In this document: positions 6,106-12,876 of the stretch, in pieces | Layout of the letters: each line of letters begins with the position of its first letter | Numbering within the stretch: the stretch's first letter is position 1 | NCBI GenBank assembly: GCA_003164375.1 | Contig: PLTE01000144.1 | Span: forward strand, 1-14,789 | Length of the DNA: 14,789 bases | Source: Hyphomicrobiales bacterium | GTDB lineage: Bacteria > Pseudomonadota > Alphaproteobacteria > Rhizobiales > Xanthobacteraceae | Direction: 5' to 3' | Made by a program: the position numbers and the translations under genes | Notes under the pieces: model-generated | What the model saw: the letters and a program-made list of their open reading frames with translations, nothing else | Database searches by the model: none | Told to the model about the DNA's origin: nothing

Positions 6106-7362
6106 TCACGCCGCCAGCAATTGCCGGCCGTCATGAGCCGCCATTTTCAGATCAAGAATCTGGCCCGCCTCGGCCGGCGCGGCGAGCAGCACCTGCGTGA
6201 ATTGCTCGGTGCGTCCGACGTTGCCCGATTCAATCAAGACGCGGCGTATCGCGCCGACTTCGCCGTCGAGATGTTGCGTGAGCGCCAGCGCGCCGCGCTC
6301 GCGTAGCCGCCGTGCGCGTTCCTTCACGATCTCACGGGACAGTTGCGGCATGCGCTCAGCCGGCGTGCCGGGCCGCGGCGAAAACGGAAAAACGTGAAGC
6401 TGCGTCAGCCCGCATTCTTCGACGAGATCGAGCGAGTGCTGGAACATCGCCTCGGTCTCGGTCGGAAAGCCGGCGATTAGATCGGCGCCGAATATCGTAT
6501 CCGGCCGCAGCCGGCGCACCGCGTTGCAGAACGCGATCGCGTCGGCGCGCAGGTGCCGCCGCTTCATCCGCTTGAGGATGAGGTCGTCGCCCGATTGCAG
6601 CGACAAATGCAGCTGCGGCATCAGCCGCGCGTCGGTCGCGAAAGCATCGAGCAGATCGCGGTCGGCCTCCACCGAATCGATCGACGACAGCCGCAGCCGC
6701 TTGAGCTCCGGCACGTGCTTGAGGATCTGCTTCACCAGCTGGCCGAGTTTCGGCGCGCCGGGGAGGTCTGCCCCATAGCTCGTGATGTCGACGCCGGTCA
6801 GCACGATCTCGCAATAACCGTTGGCGACAATGCGGCACACGTCGTCGACCACAGCCCCCATCGGCACCGAGCGCGAATTGCCGCGGCCGAATGGAATGAT
6901 GCAGAAGGTACAGCGGTGATTGCAGCCATTCTGCACTTGGACGAATGCGCGCGTCTTGCCGGTAAAAGCATCGACGAGATGCGCCGCGGTTTCGCGCACC
7001 GCCATGATGTCGTTGACGATCGCCTTCGGCGCAGCCTGAACATCGAGACTAGCGCGCGCTTGCGCCCAACCGGCAGCCGAAAGCTTTTCGGCATTGCCGA
7101 GCACCTGGTCGGCCTCAGCCATGGCGACAAAAGTCTGCGGCTCGGTCTGCGCGGCGCAGCCGGTGACGACGATTTTTGCGTGCGGGCGGTCGCGGCGCAG
7201 CGCACGGATCGTTTGTCTGGCCTGGCGCACCGCCTCCGCAGTCACCGCGCAGGTGTTGACCACGACGGTATCGGAAAAGCCGGCGCCTTCCGCCTCGCGG
7301 CGGATGACTTCGGATTCCGCGGCATTGAGCCGGCAGCCGAAGGTGACGACCTCGACGCTCAT
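6106..7362 (-). CDS. mtaB: tRNA (t6A37) methylthiotransferase MtaB
   Basis: Radical-SAM methylthiotransferase that turns N6-threonylcarbamoyladenosine at position 37 of ANN-decoding tRNAs into ms2t6A. The 418-aa protein has the full family architecture: an N-terminal UPF0004 domain with cluster ligands Cys10, Cys38 (VNTCAVT) and Cys69 (VTGCAAQ); a radical-SAM domain with CNHRCTFC (Cys147, 151, 154) followed by IIPFGRGNSRS; and a C-terminal TRAM-like region (about 365-418). The GCNHRCTFCIIPFGRG wording favours MtaB over MiaB or RimO. It starts 4 bp after the dapF stop, so the two are almost certainly one transcript. It converges with rluA. Confidence 0.94.
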   Translation of the reverse strand: MSVEVVTFGCRLNAAESEVIRREAEGAGFSDTVVVNTCAVTAEAVRQARQTIRALRRDRPHAKIVVTGCAAQTEPQTFVAMAEADQVLGNAEKLSAAGWAQARASLDVQAAPKAIVNDIMAVRETAAHLVDAFTGKTRAFVQVQNGCNHRCTFCIIPFGRGNSRSVPMGAVVDDVCRIVANGYCEIVLTGVDITSYGADLPGAPKLGQLVKQILKHVPELKRLRLSSIDSVEADRDLLDAFATDARLMPQLHLSLQSGDDLILKRMKRRHLRADAIAFCNAVRRLRPDTIFGADLIAGFPTETEAMFQHSLDLVEECGLTQLHVFPFSPRPGTPAERMPQLSREIVKERARRLRERGALALTQHLDGEVGAIRRVLIESGNVGRTEQFTQVLLAAPAEAGQILDLKMAAHDGRQLLAA

Positions 7363-7366
7363 CGTT

Positions 7367-8248
7367 TCACGCCGCCGGGTTCGACGGCACGGCCGCGTCG
7401 GCGAGCAAGGCCGCGTCGAAACGGCCTTTGTGCTCGTATTCGACCGGCCCGGTCATCAAAACGTGGTCGTCGCTCTCCCGCCATTCGATGGCAAGATCGC
7501 CGCCGGGCAGGCTGACCGTGACCTTGCGGCCGGTGCGCCGCAGCCGCGCCGCGGCGACGGCAGCCGCGCAGGCCGCCGAGCCGCAAGCCTTGGTCAGCCC
7601 GGCACCGCGCTCCCAAGTGCGGATCACGATGCGGTCGCGGGTGGGCGTCGCGGCGAGCGTGATATTGGCGCGCTCGGGAAACATCGGATGATTCTCGAGC
7701 AAGGGGCCGAATTTGGCGAGATCGTAAGCCGTGGGGTCCTCGACCCAGAAAATGGCGTGCGGATTGCCCATGCTGACGACGGACGGCGAATGCAGGACCG
7801 GCGCACCGCGCGGCCCGATCTCAAGCTCGATGGTGCGCGTGTCGGCGAATTCCTGCTCGAGCGGAATCTCGTCCCAGCGCAGCCGCGGCCGGCCCATGTC
7901 GACCGTGTAGAGACCCTCGCCCGCGCGCCAGCAGGAGACGAGGCCCGCCGGCGTTTCGAAATCCAGCGCCGCTTTGCCGGTTTCCGCGCTCATCAGCGCG
8001 GCAACGCAGCGCATGCCATTGCCGCAGGCGCCGGCTTCGGAACCGTCGTTGTTGTAAATGCGGATCGAGGCGTCTTTGCCGGCGCGAGCCGGATACAGCG
8101 CCATCAATTGATCGTAGGGCTCTTGCCGCGCCGCCGCGCGCGCTTCGGCCGCGGCGATCGGGCTCGGTGCGCGACGCAGATCGACGATGACGATCTCGTT
8201 GCCGAGGCCGTTCATCTTGACGAAGTCCCGGTTCGCCAGCGCACTCAA
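7367..8248 (-). CDS. dapF: Diaminopimelate epimerase (TTG start)
   Basis: Interconverts LL- and meso-diaminopimelate for lysine and peptidoglycan synthesis; cytoplasmic and cofactor-free. The 293-aa protein carries both catalytic cysteines, Cys75 in GACGNGMRC and Cys222 in KACGSAACAA, plus FVKMNGLGNEIVIVD (9-23), NNDGSEAGACGNG and the SMGNPHAIF segment (159-167). The start is TTG at 8246-8248: an in-frame TGA lies directly before it (TGATTG), so nothing upstream is possible, and the next ATG (Met12) would cut off the first beta strand. The nearby ATG at 8252 is in another frame. I recall related DapF proteins starting MSALAN. First gene of dapF-mtaB, with no strong promoter recognised upstream. 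Confidence 0.94.
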   Translation of the reverse strand: MSALANRDFVKMNGLGNEIVIVDLRRAPSPIAAAEARAAARQEPYDQLMALYPARAGKDASIRIYNNDGSEAGACGNGMRCVAALMSAETGKAALDFETPAGLVSCWRAGEGLYTVDMGRPRLRWDEIPLEQEFADTRTIELEIGPRGAPVLHSPSVVSMGNPHAIFWVEDPTAYDLAKFGPLLENHPMFPERANITLAATPTRDRIVIRTWERGAGLTKACGSAACAAAVAAARLRRTGRKVTVSLPGGDLAIEWRESDDHVLMTGPVEYEHKGRFDAALLADAAVPSNPAA

Positions 8249-8257
8249 TCATAAAGT

Positions 8258-8281
8258 CCGCAATAATAAGGCCCGCAATAA
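8258..8281. repeat. 9-bp direct repeat upstream of dapF
   Basis: CCGCAATAA occurs at 8258-8266 and 8273-8281, with a 15-bp period, within 35 bp of the dapF start. It falls where a dapF promoter or operator would lie, but no regulator is recognised and no good -35/-10 pair accompanies it. The two copies may be chance in a 215-bp gap. Confidence 0.3.
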
Positions 8282-8356
8282 GCCGGAATGTGAGGCAGTT
8301 ATATGAGAACTCGATGCTGCGGCGCCAGTAGCAGTGACGGCAATTTGGGCAAGGCG

Positions 8357-8399
8357 GGATTCGTCCGGACGTGCTAAATTCGCTGCCGGGGACGAATCC
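8357..8399. promoter_or_regulatory. Perfect 10-bp inverted repeat upstream of the exported GyrI-like gene
   Basis: GGATTCGTCC (8357-8366) and GGACGAATCC (8390-8399) are exact reverse complements separated by 23 nt. The left arm also forms the start of a GTCCGGAC palindrome (8363-8370). Arm centres are 33 bp apart, about three DNA turns, so it could be a split operator, or a stem-loop in the 5' leader of the gene at 8468. No U-tract follows, so it is not an intrinsic terminator. Confidence 0.45.
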
Positions 8400-8467
8400 A
8401 TATCGAGGCGATGGGACGCCGCCGCACCGTCGTTAAAGTCGCCCATTCAAGGAGAAGGTGAGCCCCG

Positions 8468-9118
8468 ATGTCGTTCCGCTTAGCTCCGCGTACCACCAGC
8501 ACGGTCGCGGCCATTGCTTGGGCCATGGCGCTGTTCATGACGCCGTCGTCGTCTTCCTACGCGCAGACTCCGGCGCCAGCGCAATCGCCGCCGGCAACGC
8601 CGGACGCTCCGAAAGCCACGCCGGCCCAGCCGGGCGATCCGTTCGCCGAGGACACTGCGTTAACGGCAAAGACCATCGTCTATGTCAAAGGCACCGGAAC
8701 CTGGGACAAGGCCTTCGACACCGTCACCGGCTCGTTCAAGAAGATCAAAGCCTATCTCGATAAAGAGGGTATCAAGCCTGACGGCATGCCGATGACGATC
8801 TTCACCGCGACCGACGATACCGGCTTCGATTACGAGGCCGCGATCCCGATCGCCGAGGCGCCCAAGAACCCGCCGCATGGTGACATTGCCCTCGGTCAGT
8901 CGCCCGAGGGCAAGGCGCTCAAATTCATCCATCGCGGCTCGTATGACGATCTCGACAATACCTACGAGGCGATCACCAATTATCTCGACGACAAGCGGAT
9001 GGAGGCCAAGGACATGTTCATCGAGGAATATGTCACCGATCCGCTCACCGCCGATGCGAGCAAGCTCGTCGTCAACGTCTATGTCCTGGTCAAGCCGAGT
9101 GCGCCGTCCCCTGGCTGA
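8468..9118 (+). CDS. Exported protein with GyrI-like (AraC effector-binding) domain
   Basis: Function unknown. The 216-aa protein starts with a signal peptide: Arg4/Arg8, a hydrophobic core at about 12-24 and a likely cut after SSSYA (residue 32). A Pro/Ala-rich linker follows (33-60). Residues about 64-208 look like a GyrI-like small-molecule-binding domain: LKFIHRGSYDDLDNTYEAITNYL (starting at 151), then the typical C-terminal FIEEYVTDP (184-192, with the conserved acidic pair) and VVNVYVLVK (201-209). Domain assignment is by pattern, not search. The start is backed by AAGGAGAAGGTG (8449-8460). It stands alone on this strand with its own 215-bp upstream region and an inverted repeat. The last 40 bp overlap the convergent hydrolase gene. 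Most GyrI-like domains are cytoplasmic, so a secreted one is notable. Confidence 0.8.
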   Translation: MSFRLAPRTTSTVAAIAWAMALFMTPSSSSYAQTPAPAQSPPATPDAPKATPAQPGDPFAEDTALTAKTIVYVKGTGTWDKAFDTVTGSFKKIKAYLDKEGIKPDGMPMTIFTATDDTGFDYEAAIPIAEAPKNPPHGDIALGQSPEGKALKFIHRGSYDDLDNTYEAITNYLDDKRMEAKDMFIEEYVTDPLTADASKLVVNVYVLVKPSAPSPG

Positions 9119-10125
9119 GAATCGTCGTTCCCAGACTTGTCGGACCAGACTTGCCCTGGCCGCAATGTGCAAAACCGCTCGGGCGCGATTCCGGCAGCCT
9201 TCACCGCGCCGGCAAGCGCAATAAGCGGCGCATCGATCGCCTCGTCGGTGAGCTGGAACGTGCCGTAATGATGGCCTAAGGCGAACTCGGCGCCGCTATC
9301 GATGAAGGCCTGGACCGACTCGGCGGGGTTCATATGCTGATCGCGCATGAACCAGCGCGGCTCGTAGGCCCCGATCGGCAGGATGGCGAGCCGTAACGGT
9401 CCGTGGCGCCGGCGCACCTGCCTGAAATTGTGGCCATCGCCATAAGCGGAGTCGGCGACGAAATAGATGCGGCCACCCGGCGTGTCGATGACGAACGACG
9501 CCCATAGCGACATGTTGCGGTCGGACAGATTGCGCGCCGACCAATGCCGCGTCGGAACCAGCGTCAGCGCGACCGCAGAACCGAGAACCACCCGATCTTG
9601 CCAATCATAGGCTTCGGCGGCGATCGCGCGATCGTGATTTCGCATGATGGTGTCGTTGCCAAGCGGCGTGATGACGCGCGGACGATGGGCGGCCGCGAGC
9701 CGCGACAACGTCGCGACATCGAGATGATCGTAGTGGCCGTGCGACACCAAGACGACATCGATCGGCGGCAGATCGGCGAATGCAATACCCGGATCGTTGA
9801 CGCGCTTTGGCCCGACCAGGCGGAACGGCGAGGCCCGCTTCGACCACACCGGATCGAGCAGAATGTTGAGGCCCGCTGTCTGGATGAGGAAGCTCGCATG
9901 GCCGACATAGGAAATGCGCCAATGAGCGCCCTCGACGCGCGCCGGGGGACGGTCGACATAAGGCGACGGCGCCCATGCCGGCCATTTGGCCCGCAGCGCG
10001 CGCGAACGGGGGCCGAAGCGCCAGCGCAAGAGTTCGCGCCGGCTCCGCTGCGGGGCGCCGTGCCGGTCGAAAAAGCGTTCGCCATCAAAGTGATCGGAGA
10101 CAGGGCCGTTGTAATAGCGTGACAT
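9079..10125 (-). CDS. Metallo-beta-lactamase-fold hydrolase, NAPE-PLD/RomA-like
   Basis: Predicted zinc hydrolase; the substrate is unknown. The 348-aa protein opens MSRYYNGPVSDHFDGERFF, an N-terminus typical of the family that includes eukaryotic N-acyl-phosphatidylethanolamine phospholipase D and bacterial RomA/UlaG-like proteins. The metal ligands are complete: HGHYDHLD (His129, His131, Asp133, His134), His194 in TRHWS, Asp225 in VADSAYGD and His286 in GHHYGTF. Other family wording is WRISYVGHASFLIQ (69-82) and NILLDPVWS (87-95). No signal peptide or membrane helix is seen, so it is probably cytoplasmic. The stop (TAG, 9079-9081) lies inside the opposite-strand GyrI-like gene, so about 12 C-terminal codons are read from both strands. 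Confidence 0.88.
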   Translation of the reverse strand: MSRYYNGPVSDHFDGERFFDRHGAPQRSRRELLRWRFGPRSRALRAKWPAWAPSPYVDRPPARVEGAHWRISYVGHASFLIQTAGLNILLDPVWSKRASPFRLVGPKRVNDPGIAFADLPPIDVVLVSHGHYDHLDVATLSRLAAAHRPRVITPLGNDTIMRNHDRAIAAEAYDWQDRVVLGSAVALTLVPTRHWSARNLSDRNMSLWASFVIDTPGGRIYFVADSAYGDGHNFRQVRRRHGPLRLAILPIGAYEPRWFMRDQHMNPAESVQAFIDSGAEFALGHHYGTFQLTDEAIDAPLIALAGAVKAAGIAPERFCTLRPGQVWSDKSGNDDSQPGDGALGLTRT

Positions 10126-10179
10126 TTGGGCCCTAGATTACAGCTTCGCTGCCCCGACGGACCGGCAAAATCGCCGCGG

Positions 10180-10208
10180 TTGACGCCGACGAGGTCTATC
10201 CCTATTTT
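10180..10208 (+). promoter_or_regulatory. Candidate housekeeping-sigma promoter for ffh
   Basis: TTGACG (10180-10185) and TATTTT (10203-10208) are 17 bp apart; CTATTT (10202-10207) at 16 bp is an alternative -10. This is the best promoter-like match in the window. Transcription from about 10215 would give a leader of roughly 138 nt before ffh, with a small CCGGT/ACCGG stem (10249-10265). It probably serves ffh and the rpsP-rimM-trmD genes. The remaining bases of this 227-bp gap show no gene. Confidence 0.5.
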
Positions 10209-10352
10209 CCGCCCGCTCTCGTAAGAGATCGAGATTATTGACCGCCGACCGGTCCCCGAGACCGGAGGTAACCGTCCGACAGCGCGATGCGCCCTCGGGC
10301 GCCGACGTGCTTTCTTGCTCGCGCCGCGCGCGGGGAGAGGCAAGAGGACAAA

Positions 10353-11900
10353 ATGTTCGACAGTCTTTCGGAACGTCTGAACGGCATTCTCGACCGCCTG
10401 ACCCGGCGCGGCGCGCTGTCGGAGGCCGATGTCGACGCGGCGCTGCGCGAGGTTCGCCGCGCGTTGCTCGAGGCCGACGTGGCGCTCGATGTCGCGCGCA
10501 GCTTCACCGACGAAGTCAAGAAACGCGCGGTCGGCGTCGATGTGATCAAGTCGGTCACGCCCGGCCAGATGGTCGTGAAGATCGTGCACGACCAGCTGAT
10601 CGAGACGCTCGGCGCGAACGCGCAGCCGATCGATCTCAACGCGCCGGCGCCCGTCGTCATCATGATGGTGGGCCTGCAGGGCTCCGGCAAAACCACGACC
10701 ACCGCCAAGATCGCCAAACGCCTGACCGACGTTACAAAGCGCAAGGTGCTGATGGCGTCGCTCGATACCCGCCGGCCGGCCGCCATGGAGCAGCTTGCCG
10801 TATTGGGCGGGCAAATCAGCGTCGACACACTGCCCATCGTCGCCGGACAGACGCCGGTGCAGATCGCCGCACGCGCCCAACAGGCGGCGCGGCTCGGCGG
10901 CTACGACGTGGTGATGCTCGACACCGCCGGCCGCCTCACTCTCGACGAGGATCTGATGCGCGAGGCGGCGGAGGTGCGGCGCGCAGCCAATCCTCACGAA
11001 GTGCTGCTGGTTGCCGACGCGCTGACCGGCCAGGACGCCGTCAATCTGGCGAAGAGCTTCAACGAGCGGCTCGACCTTACCGGCATCGTGTTGACGAGGA
11101 TCGACGGCGACGGCCGCGGCGGCGCCGCTCTGTCGATGCGCGCGGTCACCGGCAAGCCGATCAAGCTCCTCGGCACCGGCGAGAAGCTCGACGCCATCGA
11201 AGACTTTTATCCGGCGCGGATCGCCGACCGCATTCTCGGCATGGGCGACATCGTCTCGCTGGTCGAGAAAGCCGCGACCACCATCGACGCCGAGAAGGCG
11301 GCGCGCGTCGCCGCCAAGATGCGCAAGGGCTCCTTCGACCTCGCCGATCTGCGCGAACAGCTCACCCAGATGCAGAGCATGGGCGGCATGACCGGGTTGA
11401 TGTCGATGATGCCCGGCATCGCCAAGATGAAAAACCAGCTCGCCGAGCGCAATCTCGACGAGACGGTGCTCAAGCGGCAGATGGCGATCATCGACTCCAT
11501 GACGCCGCAGGAGCGCAAAAATCCCGACGTGCTCAAAGCCAGCCGCAAACGGCGCATCGCCTCGGGTTCCGGCACCAAACCCGAAGACATCAACCGGCTT
11601 CTCAAAATGCACCGCACCATGGCGGACGTGATGAAGGCCATGGGCGGCGCCAAGCGCGGGCCGATGGCAGGGCTTGCCAATATGCTCGGCTTCGGCGGCG
11701 GCATGCCGAGCCCGGAAGAGATGGCGAAGCTCGCGGAAAAATTGCCTGGAGGTTTGCCTGGCGGCCTGCCTGGTGGACCGCCAGGCGCGCCGGGTTTGCC
11801 GCCCGGCCTGCCGCCGAATTTTCCGGGATTGCCGGGTGGCCTGCCCGGTCTCGGTCCGAAATTTCCGGGCGGTTTTCCCGGATTAGGCAAGAAGAAGTGA
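10353..11900 (+). CDS. ffh: Signal recognition particle protein Ffh
   Basis: SRP54 homologue that binds signal sequences and the SRP RNA and docks with FtsY. The 515-aa protein has an N domain (1-90), a GTPase G domain with GLQGSGKTTT (107-116), DTRRPAA (138-144), DTAGR (190-194) and TRIDGDGRGG (248-257), the LGMGD linker (295-299) and a Met-rich M domain (about 325-435) with the RNA-binding signature SRKRRIASGSG (397-407). The start at 10353 (MFDSLSERL) matches the family and follows AAGAGGA; the frame is open further up from 10287. Residues 464-512 form a Gly/Pro-rich tail of PGG, PGL and PGAPG units ending KKK, longer than in E. coli Ffh. No SRP RNA gene was seen nearby. rpsP follows after 41 bp. 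Confidence 0.96.
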   Translation: MFDSLSERLNGILDRLTRRGALSEADVDAALREVRRALLEADVALDVARSFTDEVKKRAVGVDVIKSVTPGQMVVKIVHDQLIETLGANAQPIDLNAPAPVVIMMVGLQGSGKTTTTAKIAKRLTDVTKRKVLMASLDTRRPAAMEQLAVLGGQISVDTLPIVAGQTPVQIAARAQQAARLGGYDVVMLDTAGRLTLDEDLMREAAEVRRAANPHEVLLVADALTGQDAVNLAKSFNERLDLTGIVLTRIDGDGRGGAALSMRAVTGKPIKLLGTGEKLDAIEDFYPARIADRILGMGDIVSLVEKAATTIDAEKAARVAAKMRKGSFDLADLREQLTQMQSMGGMTGLMSMMPGIAKMKNQLAERNLDETVLKRQMAIIDSMTPQERKNPDVLKASRKRRIASGSGTKPEDINRLLKMHRTMADVMKAMGGAKRGPMAGLANMLGFGGGMPSPEEMAKLAEKLPGGLPGGLPGGPPGAPGLPPGLPPNFPGLPGGLPGLGPKFPGGFPGLGKKK

Positions 11901-11941
11901 TCTTAAAACCAACATCTCAACGCATAACGAAAGGAAACTGA

Positions 11942-12337
11942 ATGCCCCTCGTCATCCGCATGGCACGCGCCGGCACCAAAAAACGGCCCGTCTATCACAT
12001 CGTCGTTGCCGACAGCCGTAGTCCCCGCGACGGACGCTTCATCGAGCGCCTGGGTTATTTCAATCCGCTCTTGCCGAAGGAAAAGACCGAGCGGCTGAAA
12101 TTCGATCTGGAAAAGGCCAAGGCCTGGATCGCCAAGGGCGCGCAGCCCTCGGACCGCGTCATGCGTTTCCTCGATGCCGCCGGCGTCATGAAACGCACCG
12201 CGCGCAATAATCCGGAAAGAGCCCTCCCGCGCAAAGAGCGCAAGGCAAAGGCGGAGGCCGCCAAGACCGCGGCAGACGCAGCGGCGGCAGCGGCCAAGAC
12301 CAAGGCCGCGGCGGCGGGTGCAGCGCCGGCCGCGTAA
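11942..12337 (+). CDS. rpsP: 30S ribosomal protein bS16
   Basis: Ribosomal protein of the 30S body, needed for stable assembly around 16S rRNA. The conserved core is residues 1-83: MPLVIRMARAGTKKRPVYHI, then VVADSRSPRDGRFIERLGYFNP (21-42) and ARPSD-like GAQPSDRVMRFLDAAG (66-81). The protein is 131 aa, against about 80 in E. coli; the extra C-terminus (about 100-131) is Lys/Ala-rich, as is common in alphaproteobacteria. The ribosome-binding site AAAGGAAAC lies just before the ATG. It is 28 bp before rimM, in the ffh-rpsP-rimM-trmD-rplS order known from many bacteria. Confidence 0.96.
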   Translation: MPLVIRMARAGTKKRPVYHIVVADSRSPRDGRFIERLGYFNPLLPKEKTERLKFDLEKAKAWIAKGAQPSDRVMRFLDAAGVMKRTARNNPERALPRKERKAKAEAAKTAADAAAAAAKTKAAAAGAAPAA

Positions 12338-12365
12338 GCGGCGCCGCAGCGGACGGGCAACAGCG

Positions 12366-12875
12366 ATGTCGGGCGGCGGACGAGTCTGCATTGGGCAAAT
12401 CGGCGCCGCCCACGGCGTGCGCGGCGAGGTCCGGCTGCGCTCGTTCACCGCCGATCCAAAGGCGATCACCCATTACGGCCCGCTCGAAAGCGACGACGGC
12501 CGCGTGATTGAGATCGAAAGCTTAAGGCCGGCCAAGGACCACTTCGTCGTGACGCTCGCGGGCGTTGCCGACCGCACTGCCGCCGAGCGCCTCACCAATA
12601 CGAAACTCTACGTGCCGCGCGAAAGGTTGCCGCAGCCGTCGGAGCCGGACGAGTTCTATTACGCCGATCTCGTTGGGCTTGCCGCCGTCGACCGCTCAGG
12701 CCAGCCCCTGGGCACGGTGATCGCCGTCCATAATTTCGGCGCCGGCGATTTGATCGAGCTGCGGCGCGCCGATGGCGAACCGACAAAACTGCTGCCGTTC
12801 GATGCGACCACGGTGCCCGAGGTCGATCTTGCGGCCGGGCGCCTGGTCGTCGAACTCCCGGCGGAGCGCGAGTGA
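12366..12875 (+). CDS. rimM: Ribosome maturation factor RimM
   Basis: Binds uS19 and assists maturation of the 30S head and 16S rRNA processing. The 169-aa protein has the N-terminal RimM domain with VCIGQIGAAHGVRGEVRLRS (7-26), the linker FYYADLVGLAA (97-107) and the C-terminal PRC-barrel with VIAVHNFGAGDLIEL (118-132) and LLPF (142-145). The ATG at 12366 is chosen over the upstream in-frame start at 12318, which lies inside rpsP and adds a basic stretch unlike the family. Its stop is 1 bp from the trmD start, so the two are probably translationally coupled. Confidence 0.95.
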   Translation: MSGGGRVCIGQIGAAHGVRGEVRLRSFTADPKAITHYGPLESDDGRVIEIESLRPAKDHFVVTLAGVADRTAAERLTNTKLYVPRERLPQPSEPDEFYYADLVGLAAVDRSGQPLGTVIAVHNFGAGDLIELRRADGEPTKLLPFDATTVPEVDLAAGRLVVELPAERE

Positions 12876-12876
12876 C

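Noticed and set aside
7094..8254. 386-codon plus-strand open frame opposite mtaB and dapF
   Set aside because: Antisense shadow of two well-identified genes; low-complexity Arg/Ala/Gly composition and no motif.
10126..10352. SRP (4.5S) RNA gene upstream of ffh
   Set aside because: I looked for the conserved GGAAG...AGCAGCC tetraloop region and a long hairpin and found neither.
9564..11612. 682-codon minus-strand open frame across ffh and the MBL gene
   Set aside because: It is antisense to ffh, is Arg/His/Ala-rich with no recognisable domain, and is explained by high-GC codon bias leaving the opposite strand open. Its start also crosses two real genes.
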